DNA from: an uncultured Clostridia bacterium | Lineage (GTDB): Bacteria > Bacillota > Clostridia > Christensenellales > Aristaeellaceae | Direction of reading: 5' to 3' | Assembly (NCBI GenBank): GCA_944363005.1 | Contig: CALVTV010000245.1 | Coordinates: 1-17,749, forward strand | DNA: 17,749 nt | Shown: in pieces, positions 1 to 7,262 of the stretch | How the letters are laid out: every line of letters begins with the position of its first letter | Numbering within the stretch: the first letter of the stretch is position 1 | The notes under the pieces: generated by a model | What the model was told of the DNA's origin: nothing | Databases searched by the model: none | Seen by the model: only the letters and a program-made list of their open reading frames with translations | Program-made: the position numbers and the translations under genes

Positions 1-37
1 AGCGTTCGTCCTGAGCCAGGATCAAACTCTCGCGTTA
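1..37 (-). rRNA. rrs: 16S ribosomal RNA, 5' end only (partial)
   Basis: The reverse complement of the first ~30 bases is the universal 16S 5' segment (AGAGTTTGATCCTGGCTCAG, the 27F primer site), followed by GACGAACGCT. The gene runs off the left edge of the window. The exact mature 5' end is an estimate from the usual offset of a few nucleotides before AGAGTTTGATC. It lies co-directional with, and directly downstream of, the phosphate-signalling genes. Confidence 0.96.
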
Positions 38-208
38 AATCCTGTTATTGAATCTCGAAGTTTCCTTCAAGCTCAAAACTCATTTACGAATTGACTGTCT
101 TTGTTTTGACGCGATTCTCTCGAACCGAGTCTCGCGTTCTCTTCTCTATTCTGTATCGTTTTCAAGGATCATCGCCGCCCTCGCTTGAGTTGCTCTCGCG
201 CTGACAGC
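38..208 (-). other. rRNA operon leader with processing-type hairpins
   Basis: About 170 nt separate the predicted rrn start point (~208) from 16S. On the minus strand it contains CCTTGAAAACGATAC, resembling the conserved leader or boxA-like antitermination region of Firmicutes rRNA operons. A compound stem follows (ACGCGA/TCGCGT at 109-114 and 132-137, with an inner CTCG/CGAG). Just before 16S there is a 7-bp hairpin closed by a GAAA tetraloop (54-71). No U-tract follows either hairpin, so they look like processing or antitermination structures rather than terminators. The last codons of the upstream HD gene (to 169) overlap the start of this leader. Confidence 0.6.
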
Positions 209-945
209 TGAATTAGTATACTACGTATCCCAGCGTTTGTCAATGCCTTTTTTACACTTTTTTGAACTTTTTTCCATCTTTTGTCTTCCAGCACCTTTGC
301 GCCGTTCGCCAGCAGCTTGAACGTGCAGCCGAGCATCTCCGCAGCGCGCCGGCACATGACCATTCTTTCCAGAAAGATCTCAAAATAATCCATCACAGAA
401 CAGATTTCGTCGTCCAGTTCAATGTTCAGGCGAATGACGCGCTTTTCCAGATCGACCGTCAGCTCCGAACTCATCGCCGCAAAGTTCACCCGATCATGGA
501 TGTCGAACTTCGACCGATCGCGCCCGCGCACGCGGTTGCGGCGCACGTCGGTCTTGTCCGCCAGAATCAGCGCTGCCGAGACCGCATCCACCGCCGTGCC
601 CGTCTTTTCGTCGTGATTGCCGATCGCCGCGATGACCACCGCGATTTCCCGCGGGTCCATACCCAGATCGCGCAGAATCGTCATCGCCATCAGCGCGCCG
701 GTATGCGCGTGATCCGTGCGATTGATGCAGTTGCCCATGACGTGCATGAAGCCCGCAATGCGCGCCAGCTCGACCTCCCGCGCATCGTGTCCCAGTTCGG
801 TCAGAATCCGCGCGGCCGTGTCGGACACCTTCGCTGCATGCCCGATCGAGTGCTTGGTAAAGCCCATCACGCCCAGATTCGCGTTTCCCTTTTCAATATA
901 TGTGCGCACTTGCGCGTTCTCGCGGATCATTTCAAATGTCACCAT
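169..945 (-). CDS. HD-domain protein (phosphohydrolase-like) with altered HD motif
   Basis: A 258-residue cytosolic protein of the clostridial HD-domain family (metal-dependent phosphohydrolase fold); the substrate is unknown. Candidate ligand residues visible are H32 and H36 (TKHSIGH), H68, H79 in NRTDHAHTGA, and the later GNHDEKTG and DKTD motifs. The defining His-Asp pair is H68-V69 (HVMGN instead of the usual HDIGN), so one metal-ligand aspartate is missing while the surrounding family motifs are intact. The ATG follows GGGGGAAGGGAC and overlaps the phoR stop by 14 bp, which indicates translational coupling to phoR. Relatives, as I recall them, end near residue 225. Here the last ~34 residues, lysine-rich at first, are encoded by the DNA that also forms the rRNA promoter. 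Whether it is still catalytic or now only a binding or regulatory protein cannot be told from sequence. Confidence 0.85.
   Translation of the reverse strand: MVTFEMIRENAQVRTYIEKGNANLGVMGFTKHSIGHAAKVSDTAARILTELGHDAREVELARIAGFMHVMGNCINRTDHAHTGALMAMTILRDLGMDPREIAVVIAAIGNHDEKTGTAVDAVSAALILADKTDVRRNRVRGRDRSKFDIHDRVNFAAMSSELTVDLEKRVIRLNIELDDEICSVMDYFEIFLERMVMCRRAAEMLGCTFKLLANGAKVLEDKRWKKVQKSVKKALTNAGIRSILIQLSAREQLKRGRR
215..273 (-). promoter_or_regulatory. rRNA operon promoter with phased A-tract UP element
   Basis: On the minus strand, -35 TTGACA (238-243) and -10 TATACT (215-220) are separated by exactly 17 bp. Directly upstream are three runs of six A (248-253, 258-263, 268-273) repeating every 10 bp, a typical bent-DNA or UP-element arrangement for a strong rRNA promoter. 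The whole element lies within the reading frame of the upstream HD gene, where the A-tracts encode lysine pairs. Predicted start is near 208. Confidence 0.85.
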
Positions 946-2275
946 GTCCCTTCCCCCTGTTCATTTTGTCAAACGTCACCGAGATCGACGTGCCGCGCCC
1001 CAGCTCACTGTCCATGACAATCTGCGCGCCATGCTTGGCCGCAATGTGCTTGACGATGGCCAGGCCCAGACCCGTTCCGCCCGTCGCCTTTGAGCGGCTC
1101 TTATCCACGCGATAGAAGCGCTCAAAGACGTGTTCCTGGTTCTCCTTGGAAATGCCGATGCCCGTGTCCTGCACGGTGACGATGATCTGCTCGCGCAGCG
1201 GGCGCACCTCCACCCGAACGCTTCCGCCCCGAACATTGTAGCGGATGGCGTTGTCGATCAGGTTATAGAGCAGTTCCTCCATCATCTGCCGGTCGGCGTT
1301 GACCGTGGCCGGCCGGGCATCCAATTCCAGGCTTACGTGCATTTTCCCCGCGCTCATCCGCAGCTGCTCAATTGTCGCCGCGGCGACCGCCGCCAGATCC
1401 ACGGGCTCCATGTTCAGTTCCTGCGCGGGCGAATCCATCTGAGAGAGCCGGATGATGTCGTTGATGAGCGTCAGCAGGCGGTTGGCGCTCTTTCGGATTT
1501 CGCCCGCAAAGTGCGCCACCTGTTCCCCCGAGGCCATACCGCTTTCAATCAGCTCCGCATAGCCGGAAATCGAGGTCAGCGGCGTCTTGAGCTCATGGGA
1601 GACATTGGCCGTGAATTCCACGCGCATGTTCGCGCTTTTGAGGATTTCCTCGTGCTGGGACTGGATCATGTCCATAAACGGCTCCAGCTCCGGATAGCGC
1701 GCCACGCCGCTCATGTTGTCCAGGTGCGCCGTCATCTGCTCAATCGGCAGCAAAATCCGCCGCGTGAGCACATTGGCCAAGGCAAAGCTCAACCCGATGA
1801 GCAGCGCCAGCACCAGCAGAATCAGCGGCACGGCGTTGATATACACATCCCAAATGCTGTCCGCCTCCACCGCCACGCGCAAAACAGCGCCATCCTCCAT
1901 GCGCACGGCATAGTAAAACGTGCTCCTGCCCAGCGTTTGCGAGCTGCGCACAGCCTCACCCGTGCCGTTCTTGAGCGCCGAAACGACCTCCTCGCGCGTT
2001 GCATGGTTGCCCATGCGCGAAGCGTCCGTTTGGTTGTCATAGCGAACGGTCCCATCGGCCTCAATGATCGTCACGCGCAGCACACCGGCCACGGCATCCA
2101 GCACGCCTTGCTCCCCGTTGTCCATGGCCGCAAGCAGCACCTGCGCATTCATGTCCAGGCTGTCGGCGATGCGCCGCTCGAACATGTTATGCGTCACGGC
2201 GACAAACAGACCAACCATCACCAGGATGGACGCCGTAATCACCGCGACAAAGTCCAGCATGATCTTCTTTTTCAT
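932..2275 (-). CDS. phoR: Phosphate-regulon sensor histidine kinase PhoR
   Basis: A 447-residue membrane sensor kinase expected to phosphorylate the adjacent response regulator when phosphate is low. Order: TM1 (about 8-28), an extracytoplasmic sensor region (about 30-145), TM2 (about 148-170), a HAMP-like linker, HisKA with the phospho-acceptor in NVSHELKTPLTS (H227), and HATPase_c with N-box YNLIDNAIRYN (N338/N342), G1 DTGIGI (370-375) and G2 GGTGLGL (399-405). No clear cytoplasmic PAS domain is seen between HAMP and HisKA. I chose the ATG at 2275 (MKKKIML) because GGGGGAA precedes it at good spacing and it opens directly into TM1; an in-frame ATG 63 bp upstream would overlap the phoP stop. 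It lies 59 bp after phoP, and its end overlaps the HD gene. The name PhoR rests on the phosphate-gene context; the domain type is certain. Confidence 0.92.
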   Translation of the reverse strand: MKKKIMLDFVAVITASILVMVGLFVAVTHNMFERRIADSLDMNAQVLLAAMDNGEQGVLDAVAGVLRVTIIEADGTVRYDNQTDASRMGNHATREEVVSALKNGTGEAVRSSQTLGRSTFYYAVRMEDGAVLRVAVEADSIWDVYINAVPLILLVLALLIGLSFALANVLTRRILLPIEQMTAHLDNMSGVARYPELEPFMDMIQSQHEEILKSANMRVEFTANVSHELKTPLTSISGYAELIESGMASGEQVAHFAGEIRKSANRLLTLINDIIRLSQMDSPAQELNMEPVDLAAVAAATIEQLRMSAGKMHVSLELDARPATVNADRQMMEELLYNLIDNAIRYNVRGGSVRVEVRPLREQIIVTVQDTGIGISKENQEHVFERFYRVDKSRSKATGGTGLGLAIVKHIAAKHGAQIVMDSELGRGTSISVTFDKMNRGKGHGDI

Positions 2276-2334
2276 GGAATTTCCCCCGTTGCAGGGCGTT
2301 CCCTGTCCTCCCAAGATTGCAAAAAGCCGAAAGC

Positions 2335-3030
2335 TCAAGGCTTCCGGCCGTCCGATTCAGTTCTCTGCGCGTCGGCCATATACCCCACGTTGCGGATGGT
2401 CTTGATCAGCGCGCCGCTGCTGCCCAGTTTCTGGCGCAGCGTGCGCACATGAACATCGATGGTGCGCGATTCGCCCTCGAAGTTGGAATCCCAAACCCGC
2501 TCCATGATCACATCCCGCGAGATGACGATGCCGTGGTTTTTCATGAGCAGCTTCAGCAGTTCAAACTCCTTGTACGTCAGCTCCACCGGTTTTCCATCGG
2601 CATAGGCCATGCGCTTTTCGCTGTCGAGCGTCACGTCTCCGCAGGTGAGCAGGCTCTCTTCCTGCCCGCCGGAGCGGCGCAAAAGCGCCTTGACGCGCGC
2701 GATCATCTCCATCACGCCGAACGGCTTGGCAATGTAGTCATCGGCGCCGCCGTCCAGCCCCTTGACCTTGTCCAGTTCCGTGGATTTGGCCGTCACCAGG
2801 ATGACCGGGATCTTCTGCGTGTCCGCGCGCGAACGCAGGTGACGCAGGATGCTCATGCCGTCCTCGTCCGGGAGCATGATGTCCAGCAAAATCAGCTCCG
2901 GCAGCCGGGTACCCAGCGCCTTGTAAAACTCCTTGGCCGTCTCAAACCCGACAGCCTGGTAGCCGCTGTTTTTGAGGGCAAAGAGCTCAATTTCCTGTAT
3001 ATTCCGGTCGTCTTCCACGATGTAGATCAT
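2335..3030 (-). CDS. phoP: Phosphate response regulator PhoP/PhoB (OmpR family)
   Basis: A 231-residue two-component response regulator. The receiver domain (1-115) has the acidic pair D7/D8, phospho-acceptor D50 (LLLDIMLP), T80 and K102 (KPF). The C-terminal OmpR/PhoB winged helix (about 128-223) has the usual LTYKEFELL, the recognition-helix region TIDVHVRTLRQKL and a terminal IRNVGYM wing. Length matches the family. The ATG is preceded by GGGAGGAAACGAC. It sits 26 bp after the Na+/phosphate cotransporter and 59 bp before the kinase, so all three are probably one transcript. Its likely targets in this window are the 11-bp-spaced repeats upstream of the cotransporter and possibly pstS, which would make the operon autoregulated. 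PhoP versus PhoB is only a naming choice. Confidence 0.93.
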   Translation of the reverse strand: MIYIVEDDRNIQEIELFALKNSGYQAVGFETAKEFYKALGTRLPELILLDIMLPDEDGMSILRHLRSRADTQKIPVILVTAKSTELDKVKGLDGGADDYIAKPFGVMEMIARVKALLRRSGGQEESLLTCGDVTLDSEKRMAYADGKPVELTYKEFELLKLLMKNHGIVISRDVIMERVWDSNFEGESRTIDVHVRTLRQKLGSSGALIKTIRNVGYMADAQRTESDGRKP

Positions 3031-3056
3031 GTCGTTTCCTCCCGTGATGACCGCTT

Positions 3057-4823
3057 TCAGTCCGGCAGACGGTACATCTGCTCAAAGCGATGCTCTTCGC
3101 GGTCAAAGGCGTCGTGATCGCCGCGCTTCATGCTCAGCAAATACTCGTGCGCGTCGTACTCGTCGTTGCGCACCTGAATCTGGGAAATCGCCACGTTGGA
3201 GCAGTGATCGGAAACGCGCTCAAAATTCGTGGAGATATCCGAGAGCACAAACCCCAGCTCAATGGTGCATTTGCCGCTCGTCAGGCGGTCGATGTGGCGG
3301 GTTTTGACGTTCACGTTGATGTCGTCGATGCATTGCTCCAAAGGCTCCACGGTTTTGGCCAGTTCCACATCGTCGGTCAGGAACGCCTGCATTGTCCGGG
3401 AGACGATGTCGCGCACAGCCTCGGAGAATACATGCAGTTCGCCCGCCGCCATCGGCGAAAAGCTCAGCTGCTTGTCGTGCATTTCCCGCGCGGAATCCAG
3501 CAGATTGACCGCATGGTCGGAAATGCGCTCGAAATCGCTGATGGTATGCAGCAGGAGCGAGACGGTATGGCCGTCGTCCCGGGAGAGCTTGGCGCGCGAG
3601 AGTTTGACCATGTAGGTGCCCAGATTGTCCTCGTAGTGGTCAATCTTGGTCTCCAGCGCCTCAATGCGGTCCGCCTTCGCCTGCGTAAACTCGCCGCCGT
3701 CGATCAGATCAATCGCCGCAAAGATCGCCTCGCGCGTGAGTTCCGCCATTCGGCTGGCCACCACGCGGCACTGCTCTACGGCAAAAGCCGGCTGCGCCAG
3801 GAAACGCTCATCCAGCAGCTGGAAGTCGTCGATGCGCTCGACCTTCGCGTCGTCGCGGATGGTCAGCGTTGCCAGGCGGACAAGGCCGTCGCAGAAAGGC
3901 AGGAGCACGAGCGTGGCGATGACGTTAAACGTCGTGTGAATGACCGCGATGCCCGCCGCATTCGCCGCTTCATCCAGGAAAGCGAACGGGAAAACCGCGT
4001 TGATCGCGTAAAACACGATCATAAACAAGGTCGTGCCGATCAGGTTAAAGTAAAGATGGATGAGCGCGGCGCGCTTGGCGTTCTTGCTCGCCCCGATGGA
4101 GGAGAGCAGCGCTGTAACGCAGGTACCGATGTTCTGACCCATGATGATGGGCAGAGCCGCGCCGTAGCTGACCGCGCCGGTGACGCACAGCGCCTGCAAA
4201 ATGCCCACGGACGCAGACGAAGACTGAATGATGGCCGTGAGCAGCAGGCCCGCGAGCATGCCGAGCACCGGCGTGCGGAACATGAGCAGGATGTTGGTGA
4301 ATTCCGGAACATCCGCCAGCGGCTTGACCGCGGCGCTCATCATCTCCATGCCGGTCATCAGCACGGTAAAGCCCACGAGCACCGTACCGATGCTGTGCTT
4401 CTTCTCGCTCTTGGTGAACATGATGAAGCCCACGCCCAGTATGGCCAGGATGGGCGTAAAGGATGAGGGGTTGCACATCTGCAACAGCAGATTCGAGCTT
4501 TCAATGCCCGTCAGCGACAGAATCCAGCTGGTGATCGTCGTGCCGATGTTGGCGCCCATGATGATGCCCACGGCCTGCGTCAGCTTCATGATGCCCGAAT
4601 TGACGAAGCCGACGACCATCACCGTCGTCGCGGAAGAGGATTGAATCACCGCTGTCACCGCCGCGCCCAGCAGCACGGCCTTGATGCGGTTGTTGGTCAG
4701 CTTTTCCAAGATGCTCTCCAGCCTGCCGCCGGACGCGCGCGAAAGGCCCTCGCCCATCACGTGCATGCCGTAAAGGAACAGGGCCAGGCCCCCGATCATG
4801 TTCAGAACGTTAAAAATATCCAT
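3057..4823 (-). CDS. Na+/phosphate cotransporter with C-terminal PhoU-like domain
   Basis: A 588-residue inner-membrane protein of the PNaS family (NptA/YjbB type), expected to move phosphate with sodium. The membrane part (about 1-320) holds the two inverted Na/Pi repeats, each marked by a QSSSA signature (QSSSAT at 61-66, QSSSAS at 200-205) and by GANIGTT/GQNIGTC. The cytoplasmic part (about 345-575) is PhoU-like, with two metal-site helices DFERISDH (430-437) and NFERVSDH (533-540). The start at 4823 was chosen because AAAGGAAGA lies 7-8 bp upstream and the protein then opens directly in a membrane helix; an in-frame ATG 45 bp upstream would place the -10 box inside the gene. It has its own promoter with PhoP-box-like repeats, and phoP follows 26 bp later. 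Direction of transport (uptake or export) is not decided by sequence. Confidence 0.92.
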   Translation of the reverse strand: MDIFNVLNMIGGLALFLYGMHVMGEGLSRASGGRLESILEKLTNNRIKAVLLGAAVTAVIQSSSATTVMVVGFVNSGIMKLTQAVGIIMGANIGTTITSWILSLTGIESSNLLLQMCNPSSFTPILAILGVGFIMFTKSEKKHSIGTVLVGFTVLMTGMEMMSAAVKPLADVPEFTNILLMFRTPVLGMLAGLLLTAIIQSSSASVGILQALCVTGAVSYGAALPIIMGQNIGTCVTALLSSIGASKNAKRAALIHLYFNLIGTTLFMIVFYAINAVFPFAFLDEAANAAGIAVIHTTFNVIATLVLLPFCDGLVRLATLTIRDDAKVERIDDFQLLDERFLAQPAFAVEQCRVVASRMAELTREAIFAAIDLIDGGEFTQAKADRIEALETKIDHYEDNLGTYMVKLSRAKLSRDDGHTVSLLLHTISDFERISDHAVNLLDSAREMHDKQLSFSPMAAGELHVFSEAVRDIVSRTMQAFLTDDVELAKTVEPLEQCIDDINVNVKTRHIDRLTSGKCTIELGFVLSDISTNFERVSDHCSNVAISQIQVRNDEYDAHEYLLSMKRGDHDAFDREEHRFEQMYRLPD

Positions 4824-4847
4824 CCAAATGTCTTCCTTTACCCATTC

Positions 4848-4876
4848 ATTATACTGTCCCGCGAGCATCTTAGCAA
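4848..4876 (-). promoter_or_regulatory. Promoter of the Na+/phosphate cotransporter-phoP-phoR-HD operon
   Basis: On the minus strand a consensus -10 TATAAT (4848-4853) is spaced exactly 17 bp from a weak -35 TTGCTA (4871-4876). The start point would be near 4841, just before the ribosome binding site, giving a very short leader. A weak -35 with a perfect -10 and a regulator box directly upstream is the usual layout for an activator-dependent promoter. Confidence 0.8.
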
Positions 4877-4881
4877 GCCGC

Positions 4882-4920
4882 TGTTAAGTCGCGAAGAAGT
4901 CAATGTAAAGTTCATGTTAA
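4882..4920 (-). promoter_or_regulatory. Pho box: four hexamer repeats at 11-bp spacing
   Basis: Read on the minus strand: TTAACA (4915-4920), TTTACA (4904-4909), TTCTTC (4893-4898) and TTAACA (4882-4887), each separated by exactly 5 bp. This fits the PhoP/PhoB recognition pattern of TT(A/T/C)ACA-like direct repeats with 11-bp periodicity; three match well and the third is degenerate. The block ends 5 bp upstream of the -35, where a PhoP/PhoB dimer would contact RNA polymerase. It lies between phoU and the cotransporter. Confidence 0.8.
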
Positions 4921-4982
4921 ATTCGCTTGGCAAACTGGGGTTGCCCGCGAATTTTTATCCATTTGGACGGAATCCCGCCGGC

Positions 4983-5621
4983 TCAATGCCGGCCCGTGAT
5001 CGCGAAAATGGCCCACTCCGCAATGTTCGTCGCGTGGTCGCCGATGCGCTCAAAGTACTTGGCCACCATGAGCATATCCGTCGCCGTCTCCCCGTTTTGC
5101 GGGTCCTGATGAATCGCGTCGATCAGCTCATGCTTGACCGTGTCAAACAGGCCGTCCACCACGTCATCCTGATGGATCACCCATTGCGCCTTCTGCATGT
5201 CGCGCTCGACGTAGGATTCCAGGCTCTTGATGAGCATCTCGCTCGTGTATGTCGCCATATCGCGCAGGTGCGCGTTGCTCATCGGCGGCAGGGCCTCCAG
5301 CATCAGCTCAATCTCGGAGATGTCCGCCGCGTGGTCGCCAATGCGCTCCATGTCGGTGATGATCTTGAGCGCCGAGGAAACCATGCGCAAATCGCTGGCC
5401 ACCGGCTGCTGCGAGAGCAGGAGTTTGTAGCAGAGGGACTCCACCAGCCGCTCCTGCTGATCGATTTCCTCGTCAAAGGCGATGACCTCGCGGGCCTTTT
5501 CGTCGTCGCGCTCAATCAGCGCGCTGACCGCTTTGCGAATCGCTTCGCTGATCATCTCGCCCATGTGCGTCAGCTCCGCGCCCAGCTGCGCGAGCTGCAT
5601 GTCATAATTCTTGCGGGTCAT
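4983..5621 (-). CDS. phoU: Phosphate signalling and transport regulator PhoU
   Basis: A 212-residue all-helical cytosolic protein that links the PstSCAB transporter to the PhoR kinase and represses the Pho response when phosphate is plentiful. Two PhoU repeats carry the metal-cluster motifs DMERIGDH (90-97) and YFERIGDH (189-196), and the C-terminus ATNIAEWAIFAITG is typical of the family. Length is normal. The ATG is preceded by GAGGAGGAAAATGT, and the gap to pstB is 12 bp, so it is the last gene of the pst operon. A second PhoU-like module sits in the cotransporter just downstream, so the cluster has two such sensors. Confidence 0.96.
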   Translation of the reverse strand: MTRKNYDMQLAQLGAELTHMGEMISEAIRKAVSALIERDDEKAREVIAFDEEIDQQERLVESLCYKLLLSQQPVASDLRMVSSALKIITDMERIGDHAADISEIELMLEALPPMSNAHLRDMATYTSEMLIKSLESYVERDMQKAQWVIHQDDVVDGLFDTVKHELIDAIHQDPQNGETATDMLMVAKYFERIGDHATNIAEWAIFAITGRH

Positions 5622-5633
5622 ACATTTTCCTCC

Positions 5634-6386
5634 TCAGCCGAAACGGCCGGTGATGTAGTCCTCGGTGCGCTTGTCGCGCGGCATGGAGAAGATCTGCTCC
5701 GTCTCGCCGCTCTCGATGATCTCGCCCAGCAGGAAAAACACCGTCTTGTCCGATACGCGCGTCGCCTGCTGCATGTTGTGGGTGACCATGATGATCGTAT
5801 AGTCCCGCTTGAGATCCATCACCAGGTCCTCGATCTTGGAGGTGGAAATCGGGTCGAGCGCGCTCGTCGGTTCGTCCATGAGGATGACCTCCGGGCGGAC
5901 CGCCAGCGCGCGCGCGATGCAAAGGCGCTGCTGCTGGCCGCCGGAGAGGCCCAGGGCGCTCTTCTTGAGCCGGTCCTTCACCTCGTCCCAGATCGCGGCG
6001 CTGCGCAGCGACTGCTCAACGATCTCGTCGAGCTCCGCGCGCTTTTTGACGCCGTGCGTGCGCGGGCCGTAGGCGATGTTGTCGTATACGCTCATCGGGA
6101 ACGGGTTGGGCTTCTGGAACACCATGCCCACCCGCTTGCGCAGCAGGCTGACGTCCATGTCGCCGTAAATGTCCTCGCCGTCCAGGCGGATGTCGCCGGT
6201 GATGCGGCAGCCCTCGACCAGGTCGTTCATGCGGTTGAGGCTCTTGAGGAACGTCGATTTGCCGCAGCCCGACGGCCCGATGAAAGCCGTGATCTCGTTT
6301 TGCGCCATGTCGAGGTTGATGTTTTTGAGCGCATGGAAGTCCCCGTAATACAAATCCATGCCCTTGACTTCGAATTTATTCGTCAT
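5634..6386 (-). CDS. pstB: Phosphate ABC transporter ATP-binding protein PstB
   Basis: A 250-residue ATPase that powers phosphate import through PstC/PstA. Walker A GPSGCGKST (37-45), Q-loop in MVFQKPNPFPMSVYDNI, signature LSGGQQQR, Walker B with VILMDEPTSALDPIST and the H-loop MVTHNMQQ are all intact. Length and the Phe-Pro-Met-Ser PstB signature are typical. It starts 3 bp after the pstA stop; its ribosome site (GGCAGG) is weaker than those of its neighbours, which suggests partial translational coupling to pstA. Confidence 0.97.
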   Translation of the reverse strand: MTNKFEVKGMDLYYGDFHALKNINLDMAQNEITAFIGPSGCGKSTFLKSLNRMNDLVEGCRITGDIRLDGEDIYGDMDVSLLRKRVGMVFQKPNPFPMSVYDNIAYGPRTHGVKKRAELDEIVEQSLRSAAIWDEVKDRLKKSALGLSGGQQQRLCIARALAVRPEVILMDEPTSALDPISTSKIEDLVMDLKRDYTIIMVTHNMQQATRVSDKTVFFLLGEIIESGETEQIFSMPRDKRTEDYITGRFG

Positions 6387-6389
6387 AGG

Positions 6390-7262
6390 TTACCTGCCTT
6401 TCGTGATCCGCGCGGCGAGCTTGCTGGAACACAGGTTGATGAGCAGCACCAGCGCCAGAAGCACCACGCTCGTTGCGTAGGCCTGCTCGGTATACAGGCC
6501 TTCGGACGCCTGCTTGTACATGTGCAGCGAGAGCGTAATGCCCGAATCCATCAGCCCCGCCACCTTGGCGACCGTGCCGGAGGTGTACATGAGCGCCGCC
6601 GTCTCGCCGACGATGCGGCCGATGGCCAGTATGATGCCCGAGAGGATGCCCGGCACGGCCGTGGGCAGCACAATGCACATCGTCGTGCGCAGCCGCCCCG
6701 CGCCCAGCCCGAAGCTGCCCTCCCGATACATGTCCGGCACGCAGAGGAGCGCCTCCTCCGTGGTGCGCATGATCAGGGGAAGAATCATGATCGCCAGCGT
6801 GAGACCGCCGGAGAGCATCGAATAGCCGAACTTGAACGTGTTGTTAAAGAAGAGCATACCAAACAGACCGTAGACAATCGAGGGAATGCCGGAGAGCGTT
6901 TCCGTCGTCACGCGCACCAGGTTCACGAGCCGGCTGCCCTTTTTCGCGTATTCGACCAGGAAGATCGAGGAACCGATGCCCACAGGCACGGCCAGCAGCA
7001 GCGAGAGAAGCGTCATCGTGCAGGTATTGATGATCGCCGGAAGCATCGACTGGTTTTCGGACGTGTAGTGCAGCGCGAAGAGCTCCGGTTTGAGGTTAGG
7101 GATGCCGTTGATGAGAATATAGCCCACCAGAAAGCCGAGCACCAGCACGGTAATCAGCGCCGCCAGCGAGGTGATCAGCGAAACGAGCAGGGACAGCGGA
7201 TGATGCCGCAGGCGGTTGCGCCAGTCAGAAGCGCGCTTGCCCCTTGTGTTGACCGGACTCAT
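6390..7262 (-). CDS. pstA: Phosphate ABC transporter permease PstA
   Basis: A 290-residue inner-membrane permease, the second membrane subunit of the phosphate importer. About six transmembrane segments are visible, with a cytoplasmic N-terminal arginine-rich stretch (RGKRASDWRNRLRHH). The EAA-type ATPase-contact loop is seen in SFGLGAGRLRTTMCIVLPTAVPGILSGIILAIGR as spaced motifs, and GETAALMYT is PstA-like. The ATG overlaps the pstC stop by 4 bp (ATGA arrangement) and is preceded by AAAAGGAGGAAAG, so the two subunits are translationally coupled. Confidence 0.96.
   Translation of the reverse strand: MSPVNTRGKRASDWRNRLRHHPLSLLVSLITSLAALITVLVLGFLVGYILINGIPNLKPELFALHYTSENQSMLPAIINTCTMTLLSLLLAVPVGIGSSIFLVEYAKKGSRLVNLVRVTTETLSGIPSIVYGLFGMLFFNNTFKFGYSMLSGGLTLAIMILPLIMRTTEEALLCVPDMYREGSFGLGAGRLRTTMCIVLPTAVPGILSGIILAIGRIVGETAALMYTSGTVAKVAGLMDSGITLSLHMYKQASEGLYTEQAYATSVVLLALVLLINLCSSKLAARITKGR

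Noticed and set aside
1130..2452. A 440-codon plus-strand open frame opposite phoR
   Set aside because: It has low-complexity Arg/His composition and no ribosome site worth noting, and phoR on the other strand carries every kinase motif.
4977..4993. GCCGGC hairpin overlapping the phoU stop codon as a terminator
   Set aside because: The stem is only 6 bp and no T-run follows on the minus strand, so read-through from pst into the cotransporter operon is possible.
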